Below are positions 22,301 to 34,707 of a stretch of 64,000 bases of DNA, one piece after another. Position 1 is the first letter of the stretch. Every line of letters starts with the position of its first letter. The DNA lies in NCBI RefSeq assembly GCF_000315625.1, contig NW_005434625.1:482098-546097 (forward strand). Direction: 5' to 3'. This DNA is from Guillardia theta CCMP2712 (lineage: Eukaryota; Cryptophyceae; Pyrenomonadales; Geminigeraceae). The notes below the pieces were generated by a model. It ran no database searches. It was not told the origin of the DNA and saw only the letters and a list, made by a program, of their open reading frames with translations. The position numbers and the translations under genes were made by a program.

Positions 22301-24412
22301 GATAGCTGCAAGCATGACCTGCTTCCTGCTGACAGTTGCCAGCCACTTGTCGAAGCAGAACTTGGACTTGTTGAGCTGCAACTTGGACAGCATCTCATTC
22401 TCAGTCCTCAATAGCCGATAATATAGGCGAGTCTGCACGCAAGTCTTGCGGTGATGGAGGATGGAGACTTGCTTGCTCAGCAGCATCCAGACCCACCGGA
22501 GGGGAGAGCTTGCCCGCGCCTCTTCCCAGCATCGCCAGCCGGTGAAGGCTCTCTGCAAGTCAACAGACGAGAAGACGGCCTGGCGCTCCTTGACGAGATC
22601 GACCGACGTCTGCCACCTGACGGCAACCGGCTGAGGGTGCGAGGGCGGAGAGAGCATGTTCACCTGGAGAAGTAGAGCCGGCAAGGCTTGCAGGTCAGCC
22701 TCATCTCAAGTCTTTCTGCAGAGAGCCGAAGGGAAGACTTGAAGTCTCTCCACGCAAAGAAGACGCGAGCCTGCTGGTAGACGTGAGGAGAGGAGAGCGA
22801 AGGGCGATTATCGTCTGCAACGACCTTGTGGATCTTGGACTGATGGTGTACCACGCTTCGTCCCTGCAGGGAATTTCTGCTGAGCATGTCTCGGAAGATT
22901 TCTTGAGATGCAGGAGTCAGGGTGTTGTTGTTGGCAGGATGAAGGAACAACCATCGTGTCTTGTTGAGAGGTAAGCGATGGAATCTGAGAGGGCTGAGAT
23001 AAACACTGGTACTTGTTCTGATGGGGCTGTTGATTTGCCAGTCCTCGCAACCACCATTTGATTGAGACTGCAAGGACAGTGTTATAAGGTTTCATGTCAA
23101 CTGACTGATCAAAGAAGTGGCATCACTAACAAGCAAGTCATCATCATTCAATCACGAGCACTAGTATCATCGTTACCCTTTCTCATGATTCTCGGGGGTT
23201 GGACGAGTCAAAGAGTCTTCAACGGCATGAACAGCATTGCAGACTTCATCCAAACTCCCCCCAATCGCGTCACAAAGGGCAGCAAACGAGGATTTGACGT
23301 GCTCAAAATCCCCAGCCCTGTCCATCGCTCCCTCCACCCTCTCCCCCTTGAATTCCTTCAAGTCAACAAGATCGAGCAGGAGAACGAGTGGAACAACCTG
23401 TATCAGGTGGCTCTTTCCTCGGAACGCGTCTACCCACAGCCTGAGGTCCGACATCATCTGCCGGCACGCCGACAGGGCAGTCTGATTCTTCTGAAAGAGC
23501 TCAAGCTCTCGATCTCTCGACTCTCTCAAGACTCGCTTCAACTTGGCCACATGCTGCAGGCTCTTGCCTCCTCCTCCCTCCTCCTCTTCCTTCCCTTCGC
23601 TCTCATCAGTTTCATGGCCTTCCTCCACAATCGTCGGTAAAACTTCGCTGCTGCTCGCACGCACAGGCGGGGGGTCCTTCATCCGTTGTGCACTATCAAG
23701 CTCCCCCTTTCCCGCTGAAACCTCGATCGGAAAGTTTTTCTCAGTCTCCTTCAATGCAGTGAACATCTCATCGTTGGCCTGCGCAGGGCACTCATGAGCA
23801 AGTTTACATCCTAGCAATGCTGACACCTTCTCCAACTTCAGCATATAGGCGTGCATGGTTGTAAGCTTTCGTTGAGCCTCGTTGTTCTGCTCTTGCAGCT
23901 TCTCTGCCCTGGACTGAGCATCCATGAGATCATTCCTGCACTTGTTCAGATCTGCCAACAGCTTGTTCTTGATCTTGGTTGTAGTAGCCAGATTCTTCTT
24001 ACAATCCTCCAGCTGATCTAACGCGACCGACAGATACCTGTAACAAGCAGGTCATAGGATCGTCAGGACATATCCCATGTAGACATGTCATCAGGACATA
24101 TCCCATGTAGACATGTCGTCTGACTTCCGACAGATCTGTTGTGCATGACAAACATCATGCACAAACGCAGCCATGCCAGGACCAAAATTTGAATCAATGG
24201 TGGGGTAACAGGATTGGTAGTCGACGTGAGGTCTGTTATGAACTCTGAATGTCTCTCTTGAGCATGCTTTATCTCTTCCTCTTCTTCTTCCTCCTCCTCC
24301 TCCTCCTCCATCCACATACACTCTCTCGTCCTCCCCGTTACCTCCGAAGCTCGTCATTCGCTTCTTTAGCAGCGTCCTTCCCCACCATGCCTGGAGGCCC
24401 CAATTTTGACAT
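19371..24412 (-). CDS. Sfi1-like Trp-repeat protein with N-terminal coiled coil
   Basis: The start is ATG 24412. Exon 1 (to 24342) joins in frame to exon 2 from 24037, reading DELRR|YLSVALDQLEDCKK. The N-terminal part (about 24412-23190) is coiled coil with an acidic insert. From about 23090 downward come many helical units ending in a conserved Trp: SIKWWLRGL, FFAWRDF, FTGWRCWEEA, CFDKWLATVSRK, VFGRWRKVANVM, SWARWSRQSF, LCAWRKQVEE, FTRWADISF and ALWRIFVL. Spacing is roughly 25-40 residues. This resembles the centrin-binding repeats of Sfi1/centrosomal proteins. A Pro/Ser-rich, low-complexity region (about 20400-20700) precedes the C terminus. Stop at 19371-19373. A GA-rich minisatellite sits in what I take to be the last intron (19662-19912). 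The gene converges on the coiled-coil gene with about 118 bp between stops. The last exon is the least certain. Confidence 0.7.
19662..19912. repeat. Purine minisatellite in an intron of the Sfi1-like gene
   Basis: Irregular tandem units built from GGGAGGGAGGAACGCGAG and GGGAGGGAGGAAGAGGA repeat about nine times. Translations in any frame are low complexity. Its position between Trp-repeat exons fits an intron. Confidence 0.75.
24062..24118. repeat. Direct repeat, two units of about 29 bp
   Basis: CAGGACATATCCCATGTAGA and the following ATGTC occur twice in tandem inside the first intron of the Sfi1-like gene. Confidence 0.7.
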
Positions 24413-24653
24413 GCTGGTTTCAAGATTTGAATCAATTTTCAAATATGTTTATAAATATTTCAAATCTGAGAGCTTCAAAGTCTCAACACGCCATATCGTT
24501 CAAGTTGATTTTTCAGTTTTCTAACGGTTACATCTGACCGCTACCAGACTGGCTACCAAAGTCCGGGGGGCCGGGGGGCCGGGGGGCCGGGCCCATGTTT
24601 CGAGTCACTGAGTCAAGTTTACTGAGTTCGTCACGTGAGCTTACATGTTGTCT
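24413..24653. other. Short spacer with GGGGGCC triplet repeat
   Basis: Between the Sfi1-like start and the chromatin gene stop, 24564-24592 carries three tandem GGGGGGCC-like units followed by GGGCCC. No ORF is supported. Confidence 0.5.
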
Positions 24654-25261
24654 TTACTGTACATTGCTACTTGAGTCGGACTTAAGTCTCTTGGCTCCCT
24701 CAGCCTTGCTCGCTCCCTCTCCGTTGCTCAGGCTGCTCTTCCTTTTCGCTTGACGTCGACTCTTCCTCGTCTCCTGGTCGTTCCCTTCTTTCTCGCTATC
24801 GCTTCCCTCCTCCCGATCGCTCCCTTTCTCTGGACTGTCGTTACTGGCCATCTCTTCCTTGTCCTGCTTCACTTCTTGCTCTTGATTTTGATCGTACAGC
24901 TCCAACCCCTCAAGGATCTGCAGGAAAGGCGTCAAGAAATGCGAGGCTAGGGCAACCCATACCTCGTGCTCCTCCAAGTCTGCACACCCGAGCTCCTGGA
25001 ATCGCACTCTCCACAGGGCCGCAGGCTTGGTGACGTCATCGTCGCTGAGGGATCAGGTCAGGTCCTACTGGCAGGTCTTGTCTGCTGTCTCACATGAAGA
25101 AGTTTGACTCGCTCGCCGGAAGCCATGCGATGACCTCTGCGTTGCACTCCATGGGGTTGTTGCCCTCGGAGTCCGTCACCGACCGGCGAATCATCTTCCC
25201 GATATAGCTGATGACCATCTCTGTCAGTGGAGGGAGGAGGAGGAGGAGGAGGAGGAGGAGG

Positions 25262-25331
<70 letters not shown>

Positions 25332-28300
25332 AGAGGGAAGGGAAGGCCAAGAGTGATGAAGAAGGAAGAAACCTGCTCCCTGTTGTATACCACTCGTGCG
25401 TATCGCTATCTTCAGCTACAATCATCATCAGTCCTGATTAACTCCTGTCTCCCACCACCTGCTTCCTGCTTTTCTGCATCCTCTGCATTCTCTTCAACCT
25501 TTGCAGTTGCATCCTTCTGGTTGAAAAGCTCAACAGCCTTCAGCACCTGCATTGCGATCAGAAACTGGCAGAGCGATCGGCTTCGTGACTTTGACCTGTG
25601 ACTCCTCGAGGTGTTCTGTTCCGAACCCGTCCTCGTACTTGACCGTCCACAAGGGAGACTTGCTCCTTCCCTCCCCCCCGAAGTCCGTCGGCTTCGCTTC
25701 CTTCCTTACCGGTCCAGCGACGATCCCATCCACCGATTGCTCTCCGTGCGAGGTAGCGAAGAACTTCCTCACTCTCTGACCAGTCAGATCTGCGCGCTCC
25801 TCCTCTTTCTCTTGGCCGTTGGGCTTCACGATGGTGTCGGTATGGTACACCTCGATCGCTTCCTCCAGCTCGGACAGCTCGAGGTCTTCCTCCCCGATAT
25901 CCTGCAGCTCTCAAAGTGACGAGCAGCAAAGGTCAGCGCTGCCCGACTTACCTCGTCGTCGTACTTTACCCTCCACAGCGCTCGGGGGTCGCTCGGGTCG
26001 TCGTTGCGGAAGTAGTTTGAGACTGTGGCAGGCAGCCAGCCTCGTACAGTCCCGTCGACCTTGCGAGCCTTCTCCTTTCCCTCGAGCACCACTATCCTCC
26101 GCACCCTCTTCCCGATGTGCTTGCATCCAAACGTGAACCAGTCCTCCGTCCCGTCCTCCGGCCGCTTCCCCTCCGCCAGCTCGTGGATCATGATGGCCTC
26201 CTTCACCTGGAACTCGTTGAGGTAGTCAAACTCCAGCTCTTTCCGGTCGTAAACGACTTTCCACAAGCATGAAGAGCATTTCTTCCGCTTCCCAAGACGA
26301 CAGAAGTCGCTCTGCAGCCACTCAGCCACGTAGCCGTCAGCCTGCCCCTGATCCACTCCGAGCTTGACAAACCCTTTCCTTCTGATCCTTCGACCCACAT
26401 ACAGGTCACCGTTGTGAGCAAAACTATCCGCCCTCGCGTCAGGCAACTTCAGAAAAGCTTCGATCGCCTGCTTCGCCTCTTCCTCCTTCAAATCTTCGCA
26501 CCCGATCTCAGGAATGTCGTAAACGACTCGGAACATCCTGGCGCCCTGACTGTCTGCGGAAGTGTCGGAGTACGAGATGCATTGCTTGATGGTACCGTCC
26601 GCAAAACCCAGCGGCTTCTCATTCTCATCCAACACAGCCCGCCGCACCCTCATACCAACCCACTCGTGCTTTTCGGAGTCATCCGCATCACTGAGAATCT
26701 TCTTGTCGATGAACTCCTTCACAGACGAAGGCGACGACGCTAATCTATACGCCATGATCCCTTCCAAGACCTCCCGGAACTCGAGGTCTTCCGCCAGCTC
26801 CCCCTCATCGTATCGAATCCTCCATAGAGCTGCTGGCTTTCCCGTGTGGGAATCACGAAATCCGGAGAGTTTCGATGGCAGAACTCCGACGATCTTTCCC
26901 TCGATCGTCTTGTAGGAGGAGGAAGCCTCGTGGAAGACCCTCCTTCGGATCCGATCCCCCAAGGATTCTGCTGGGAGGGGAAAGAAGTCAGAGTCATCCG
27001 CAACGGCTCCATCGCCACCCCCGGGCGAATTGACAGCATCCAGCATTTCTGTGGCCCTGTCATCATCGCTGGACTTGTCTTTCGGGACGAGTCGCTTCTT
27101 CAACTTGGGGTATTCGCTGCCTTTCATCTCCCCCTTGGGCTCCTGTGACCTGGTCGTTTGCTTGAATTTGTCAACATTAACATCTATCGCTGTCCTGCCG
27201 TTGAGTATGTGCTGTCTCAATGTGACCAGTCGATCTCTGCTCGTCTCTGCCCGCAACGGGGAATGATACACCTTGACGGTTCTTCCATCACTCAGCGTCT
27301 TGAGATGATACTCGGGCTGCTTCATCTTGCACGATTCTCCTATCTGCTTCTCTTGAAAGACGAACTTCGTGCGAGGAAGCGACATGCTTTCCTTGAGCTG
27401 CCTGTTCCTGCACAGGAGCTCACCGTGCAGACTCTGCGCGTCTCTGCAGGATTCCTCCAGGGAGGTCTTCCTAGCCTTCAGCTGCTGGATTATGTCAACA
27501 AGGGAATCCAAAGTGTCCCTCCCGCTCTCCTCCTCCCCCTCGCAGCGCCGCGTGAGAGTTTCAAAGAGCGATCGGACCCCGGGCTGGCTCCCATCATACA
27601 GCTCCGTGGTAGCCATGCTCATCTGGACCCTTAGGAATGGGGCGACGAGCTGGCTGACCTGCTGCTTGTGGGCTCCCTGCTCGGCACTCTTGTGGAACTT
27701 CCGCATTAGAGCAGTGAGGGAGTCAAAGCTCTCTCCCTCGGGGGAGTTGAAGGACGTGGCAGGCAAGGGGCCACCTGGGCTGAAGATGGGGTTGTCAACC
27801 CTGAGATCCCAGCCGGGCGGCAGCTGGTCCATTGCCTTCTTGTCAACCGTAAGCGCGAATCTCTGGGCGTCGAACGAAGCCACCAGCTCAAGGCACCGAC
27901 TGTCCACCTGCGAGTCATGAGACTCCAAGGTCGGGGGCCGGCGAGAGGTGGAGGAGAGTCGTTGAGGTCTAGTGACCTTGGGCGGCTCCCTCCTGGCTCC
28001 TTTCCTCTCCAGCATGGCGTTCCACATCTGCCTCATGGTCTCGTGCCAGGCGTCGAAGTCAGTGCACATGGAAGGCTCAGAGGACTCCAGAGCCTTCCAC
28101 CTTTCCTGCACCTTAGGTTTGGGTTGAGGAGTGTGCCCAGAGGGGACCGAGTCAAAGACGCAGCCCGCGGGCGGGCAGCGCGATGTTTTCTTGTCCACGA
28201 AGGCGGCCTCATCCTCCGAGGAGAAGCAACAGTCATCCAGCTCGTCCTCCATGGCCATGGCCTTGGCGATCGCTCTCACCTCAACCCTGCGGTACTTGCG

Positions 28301-30659
28301 GTGTTGAACACATTCCAGCACGCGCTCGCTGACTTGGGCCCCGGCCTCCTTCAGCCATTCATCCTTCACCTCAGAATTGGAGTGCAGGTAGCGCATCGAG
28401 CTGCTCATCGTGTCCGCCTCGCCCGTCTCGTCGTGCCCAAAGATGGAGGAGAAGGAGGAGGTGAGGGGGTAGGGGTAGGGGCTGAAAACCAGCTCCTCGT
28501 CTATCGCTGTCCGCATGCTCTCCTTGAAATCGTTCTCGCTGAAGTGGAAGACGTGCTCCTCCGACGGGTCCCAGACGGCTCGGCAGTAGTACTCCCCCGA
28601 CCGCAGGTACTTGTGCGGGTCGATCGGGTTCCCCTCGGTGAAGTACACGGTGACCAGCCCGAGAACGGTGTTGCGGTGAACGTCCTTATCCATGTGCAAA
28701 GAGAAGAAAACTTCGTGCTCTGCATTCCAAGCTGGTTTGGTGTAGGCTACATCATGGTCGGGAACGTGCCGTCTGCACAAAATCAACATCACCGACAACG
28801 TGAGGGGGAGGAAAGGAGCTTACTTTCGGTAGTGGTAGAGGGCACTCCTGTTTGTCTTCTGCACCTCCTCGCACTTGTAGAGCCACCTGACATGAAGGAA
28901 GTCGCTCTTCCTGTCGTACGCGAGGAGCTGTGCTATGAACGGAGTATCTGAACCCTCCGAATTGAGGATCACACAGTCCCCTTCACAGTACAAGTTCGGC
29001 CCATCTCTGAACAGAGGGATCATCTCGCGCTTGTTGGACCCTTCGCTCTCTTGGCTCCGTCCCGACGACCCTGGAGCTGACGCCTGACATCTTTTCTCAC
29101 CCCCCTTCTGGAACTCCTGGACTTCTTTCTCTACCTTCTTCTTCAACTGACTTGTCTTCCGTCCCAACACGTTGGAGAATTCCTCAAACTCATGGAATTT
29201 TGCCAGGAAAGAAGCTGAAGTCTGGCCGACATTGCTCTGATCCACCACATTCAAATCCCTTGAGTACATCTCCACTAACGTGTCGGAGTATGAGAAATCA
29301 TTTTGAGGAAGCGACTCGATCAAACACAAGATTTTGTCCACCTGCTCCTCTAAAGATTTCCCGTCCTTTGTGAGCTTCCGAGACTTGTTCACACATGACT
29401 GAAGGAGGAAGTTCGTATCGGGCATACCATCGTTCCAGCTCTCATCCTCTAGCACAGACTCGTCCAGTACTGCGTCAGTCTCGTTGTCAGCCTCATGGAC
29501 GGCGCCATGGAAGCGAAACAGAAGACGGAAATAGTGGAACTTCAGCGTCCCGCTGGCGCTCTCCGGAAGGTTCATAATCCTGCACACCTCTCGCCACCTT
29601 CGGTTCTTCGTCACTTCGTCCATCCCCCCCATGTTCGTCACGATCCCATGAAGCTGGAAGATGTCCAGTTTCCTGCCAGCCATGTAGGGGACGACGCTGC
29701 TTTGTCCGGACACCTTCATGTGATCTCTCCACTGCTGCAACCATTCTTGGCGCTCTGGGGTCAACTCTGTTTCCGCATCCTCTTGGGGCTGGATCCTTGT
29801 GCATCGCTTGACCTTGTGCTCAGCAGCATTCGAATCTTGATCCATGCTGCTGCTGCCATGGTTCTCGTCCTTCAACTTCTGCGGGCTAAATCCCGGCCCT
29901 TCGTCGCCATCCTCCTTTTCGTTCTTGCAGTTCTACGAGTTGAAGTGACTCCAACGACCTTTCGATCAAAACAATCGCGCATACCCGGTGTTTCAATTCT
30001 AAGTCATACAAGTATCGCCAATAAAATCGTTTCATTCTATGAACTGTGGATCTAGAGAGAGCTTTCAGCACGTCGTCATCGTCCAACAGTGCTCACCTGA
30101 AATTCTCGTTGTTCGTACCAGTCTGAATGGAACTCACAACCTATTATCCATCCGCAAACAGATCAGAACAAAACATTCTCTGGACCACCGCAACAAAGGA
30201 GCACAAGACTTACTTGCTTCATCACCTTTTTTTTCAGGCACTGGAAAGCCAGGCATCAAGTCAGGGAACGAAATGATTCCTGAGAAGATGACTCACCATC
30301 TTAATCCCACCATGTTTCAGAACTTCCTGGAAGAGGAGAATGGGCCTTACAGGTTTCCCACACAACCCCGGTATCTTCAGCGGGTGGGGGATCCCCTTCT
30401 TGTCGAGGAAGTCTAGCCAATTTTTCTCCCATTCCTGATCCTCTTGAACGATCTCTCGATGAGCAGCAAGCACCTCATCGTGATGATCTTCCTCCTCGTT
30501 CTCGTTGTTGTCGATCCCTCCCACCCCAGCGACCATCGTTATAGGCTGATCCACTTGGTGCAGCGTGCTTGCCTCTCCCACTTTGGCACCTGGGGAACAT
30601 GTTACTGGCAGGACTTGCAAGAGCCTTGTGACAAGGCGTCTGCTCTGCGGAGGATGCAT
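24654..30659 (-). CDS. Chromatin protein: two ARIDs, BAH, six Tudor-like repeats
   Basis: Domains follow in order on the minus strand. The first ARID is split over three exons: EWEKNWLDFLDKKGIPHP at about 30440, a small middle exon, then RMKRFYWRYLYDLELKHR at about 30030. The second ARID reads EWLQQWRDHMKVSGQSSVVP (about 29745) to LKFHYFRLLFRFH. A BAH domain spans an intron, from YCEGDCVILN (about 29000) to HVFHFSENDF (about 28530), with the typical AEHEVFFSLHMD. The C-terminal half has six repeats of about 70 aa starting G-x-x-[IV]-R-[RK] and containing LW+V+YD: GDRIRRRVF, GMRVRRAVL, GRRIRRKGF, GKRVRRIVV, GQRVRKFFA and GKMIRRSVT. Each ends in an acidic E-D-L-x-E helix, which suggests a small beta-barrel reader. 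The protein ends in a Lys/Glu/Ser tail; stop at 24654. The predicted role is nuclear DNA/nucleosome binding. The start (30659) is uncertain; a downstream Met lies before the first ARID. Confidence 0.8.
25214..25335. repeat. GAG/GCAGGA trinucleotide repeat in an intron
   Basis: A GGAGGAGGA run passes into AGCAGG units. It lies between two exons of the chromatin gene. Its translations (poly-Arg/Ser or poly-Leu) are not part of the protein. Confidence 0.8.
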
Positions 30660-31005
30660 GCTATTTACCGGAGTCTTGTGGACTACTCGAGCCTTTCAGC
30701 TCCGCTTCTTCTCCCCGCACCCCAGGATCTCTCGCACTTGACCCGTCCCCGCTCATTGCGTCGCAGGAGGATCAATCCAACTCTGCGCAAGCCTTCATGG
30801 TTGCTGCCCTCTAGCTCATCTAGGTGCCCTCCTTCACCATAGTCAGCTCGATGAGACCGCAGCAATCTAACATCAGCAAGCTTCATCGATGAACCAATTC
30901 ACACGAACACAGTCAAAGCTCATATTAGCCCCATTCAACGTGCGGAATGGAGACAGCAGACTTGACCACCCAGGCAAGCCAATCATCTCCTCCTCATTTC
31001 CATTC

Positions 31006-31117
31006 CATGATCATTCTATTTCTATTCCCATTCCATGATCATTCTATCTCTATTCCCATTCCATGATCATTCTATCTCTATTCCCATTCCATGATCATTC
31101 TATCTCTATCATCTTCT
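31006..31117. repeat. 28-bp tandem repeat, about four units
   Basis: The unit is roughly ATTCTATCTCTATTCCCATT followed by CCATGATC. The first unit has one T/C change and the copies are otherwise nearly perfect. Confidence 0.85.
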
Positions 31118-32117
31118 GCGGCCTTACTCTACACCCCCGCATCCCTTCACCCTGTTTGCCCTGCTGTGATGCAGATGACTACTTCCTCCCTTCTCAACCC
31201 TGCAAACCTTAACGTGTAGACCTGTCTCTGCCTACACGCCTTCCTGCCTGTTTCTGTCTTCTCTTCCTTGACTCCTTAACTTCTCCTGATGTTTCTCTCA
31301 TCAACCCCCTCGATCCTTGTCCTTCCTCATCCTCTGACAAGAATCGTCTTCGTGACCTGCCTCGTTCTCGCACTTCCTCCATCCACGACTCCTCCCTGCT
31401 CGCCCCGAACTGTGGCAAGTCATCCTGCTCATTCTCCCGCCTATCACTTCCAACACCGTTCTCCTCCTTCCTTGCCCCATCTGCCATCTCCCGGCATCGC
31501 CATTCCTCCCCCTACTGCCCATGGTAGGATCTGCATAGAGGGCAAGGGTTCAGAGGTTTTGCTGCCTAGTTCAGGAGGGGTGGGGGCATAAAAACTTGGG
31601 AAAACTACCCCTACTTTTGAAGGTAATACTACCCCTATTTGAGATGTAGATATGGGGTAGTAATACCACAAAATCCACCAAGTCTGCCTCAGAGAATTTG
31701 ATGATGACAGGCAGGGTAGGGTTAGGTGGTGAGAAACTCTGGGGTGGTGGCAGTGAATTTATCGAAACATTCACGGAGAATAGGGGTAACGATGTGGTAT
31801 TAAACGGGGTGGGGGTACAGATCACAAAAGAGGAATGGGGGGTGGGGTATAATTTTCCGGGGTGGTACATCGGAGGGTGGTAGGAGCAAAATAGTTTCAG
31901 CGCCGGTTCAGGATATGGGCAGGCGGAACAAGATCAGGCGGAGGAGGAGGAGGAGGAGGAAGCGGGGAAGAAGATAGATGATGGGGAGATAGATGAACGG
32001 AAGTCGAGAGAAGGAGAAAGAGATGGAGAGAAAGAAGGAGAGTACAAGGATGCCGAAGCAGTGAATGAACATTAGATGTTGGAAATGCAATTTTAATGGG
32101 TTGTAGCTATGATAGCC

Positions 32118-32179
32118 ACAAGACATACATGTGTGCATGATGGAACGTACAAGACATACATGTGTGCATGATGGAACTT
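32118..32179. repeat. Direct repeat, two units of 31 bp
   Basis: ACAAGACATACATGTGTGCA followed by TGATGGAAC occurs twice with 31-bp spacing, about 180 bp upstream of the channel gene ATG. It could be regulatory, but there is no evidence beyond position. Confidence 0.7.
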
Positions 32180-32352
32180 ATGTACATCACTTGGTTCTTG
32201 TTGGATTTGAACCGTTCTCTTCGTTTTCTCACTCTGATTCATTTCAGCCGTTCGGCAGCAAGTGGTCAACCAGAGATGGTCATAATTTCACGATGATGGA
32301 CTATCAATTGTTCCCTTCCACCGATTAGTCCTCGCAAACGCTGCTTCCAGGC

Positions 32353-34670
32353 ATGACAGTGAAAGCGCTACTTGCGATCGCCAGCATTGCGGTAACATGG
32401 ATACCCGCTCCATCGACAGCGCAGGGGTCTCCTGGACTTTGCTGCAAAGACGCTACTGATTGTTTCCGCCCTGGAGACTGGCGGCAGATTTTTCAATGCC
32501 CTGCATCCCATTGGAACAAGCACATGCCCCATCCCCCCTGGGAGTGGTACAAGCTTACGAATGCTTCGGGTGCTCAAAAGATCTGCTCAGGAGGCTCGAA
32601 GGAGTGGCACGCGTGTGTTGCAGACTCCGAGTGTCCGGGAGGGACATGCTCCATCGTCCCCCTCCCGGCCGACAAGTACGTGCACGAGTATATGTCCTGC
32701 TGCATGCAATGCGTGTGGAACTTGCAATATCCGATCGGAGATCCGATCCAAGTGACGTCAGGGCCCCTCCTGAATGAAACCAGCGAGCTCGGCGTCATCC
32801 CCAAGTACCTCAACTGCTCAGTCTTCCCGGACGAGTTCCGCCAGCTGGACTCCAGCAGCGCCGGGCACCCGGCTGGCTACCTGTCGATGAGCGAGTTGGA
32901 GCAGGGCTTCTTTTCTCAGATCCCGAACAAGCAGATGATTGACGCCAACTTCCTCAACGCGTCCGTGATGTTTGCGATCGCAGATCTCAACAAGGACGGG
33001 CTGTTGAGCTACGAGGAGTATGTCATCCTCAGGCACTTCTGGACTCCATTCCTCCTCTCCAGCACGGCTCCAGCACCCATCGACAACGAGAACACCCTCG
33101 CCATGGGCCCCCTCGGAGGAGTCTTCGTTGACAACAGCACGGTCAGTGTGTGGGTTGTGACAGCCAACAACCTTCTCCTTCGCCTGTACATCGCCAACGG
33201 CTGGTCGTCTGCAAGGACCAGACAACCGCAACCAGGCGAGGAGCTGTTTTATCAGCAGAACGCTGACCTGGATGGCTCCACCCGAATCTCTTTGGAGGAG
33301 CACTACTTCAGGGTGTTTGCAGACATCAACGGAAATGGAGTGTTGGAGCGCTGGGAGTACAACCTATCGCTCTATGACAAGAGCACGTCGGCTGGGGGCA
33401 ACTTTCAAGGATGGGCGTCGTGGGCGGATCACGACCTCAACGACGATGGAGTGGTCACCTTCATCGAGAGGAAGCGGATCTTTGCAGACAGGAATGCGGA
33501 CAACTTCATCAATCTCACGGAGTGGAAGCTCGCGGACTTTCCCACCGCATACGGTCCTTATCAAGGTCACAAAGGGAGCAACGGGATGATTGGAAAGGAG
33601 CAGTACGCGTTTTACTCGCTCTATCACTACTGCACGTTGCGCTCCTCCACAGCCTACGCTTCCTACTCCAGCAGCTACCCCTGGAGCTCGCAGTGTCCTC
33701 TGGTGTTTGCCATCCTGAACGACACCTCCTTCTTCCGCGACGCGTTAGAGAAGCAGCAGTTTGATCTGGGAACGCTTCAGGTTGATCCCAACCTTGCAGG
33801 CTTCGTGTATAGAGTGCTGAACAACGTTACTCGTCGCCTGGGCTGGCAGGGAACTCTAAAGGTCTTGCCCAACCCCCATAGAGAGCTGCAAGGAGCAGCA
33901 ACGGACCTCTCGTCCTACAACATCACTCCTCCGAACATCTACTCTCGGTCTTTCAACCTTGCCGTCATCACGGAGTACACGAATGTGCCCAGCGAGTGGT
34001 TGTGCACCTCCTCGCTCTGGCCAGATGACGGTCTCAGTGTCGTGGTGAGGTCCGAGGACCAGTCCATCTCTCTCTACACCGTCCTCGCAGAGATGATAGT
34101 TTCTCCTCAGTTCGTCAATTTCTTCTGCTCCTTGTTCTTCACCGTCCTCATCGTTGGACACGTGATTTGGATCATCGAGAGGTGGACCAACGAGACGATT
34201 TTCCGTCCCTTCTACGCGGAAGGAGTCATTGATGGCCTTTGGTGGGCGATGGTGACGATGACGACTGTCGGGTCAGTTCAACTCTCCCACAGGCCTCTTC
34301 ATCTGGCGTCTTTCCTCCTCCTCCTCCTCCTGATCCTGATCCTCCTCCTCCTCCTCCTCCTGATCCTGATCCTGATCCTCCTCCTCCTCCTCCTCCTGAT
34401 CCTGATCCTCCTCTTCCTCCTCCTCCGCCGCCGCCGCGTGTTACTTTTCTGATGGTTTGTCATAGATACGGAGACAAAGCCCCGGTCAGTGAGATCGGCA
34501 AACTCTTCGGCATCTTCTGGTTGATTTTTGGTCTGATTGTCTTCGGGACCTTCTCAAGTCAAGTCACTTCCTTCATCGGTGACCAACTTGCTGTCAACAA
34601 CATCGCTGATGCCGATTCTCTCGCTGGTTTCGTTGTGAGTCAGCCTCCTTGTCTTCCTCCCTCCCTCCCT

Positions 34671-34707
<37 letters not shown>

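Larger units (their letters stand above)
30660..32352. other. Long spacer between chromatin gene and channel gene
   Basis: I see no gene. It contains a 28-bp tandem repeat (31006-31117), a G-run/palindromic GGGGTAGTA tract (31572-31870), a purine tract (31935-32040) and a 31-bp direct repeat (32118-32179). The divergent promoters of the two flanking genes must lie here. Confidence 0.5.

Noticed and set aside
25090-25441. ORFs encoding poly-Arg/Ser or poly-Leu
   Set aside because: They are translations of a GAG/CAG-type repeat lying in an intron of the chromatin gene on the minus strand.
28820-29875. Treating the ARID/BAH part as a gene separate from the repeat part
   Set aside because: The BAH domain spans the intron between the two long minus-strand ORFs, and its halves fit together, so one gene is more likely.
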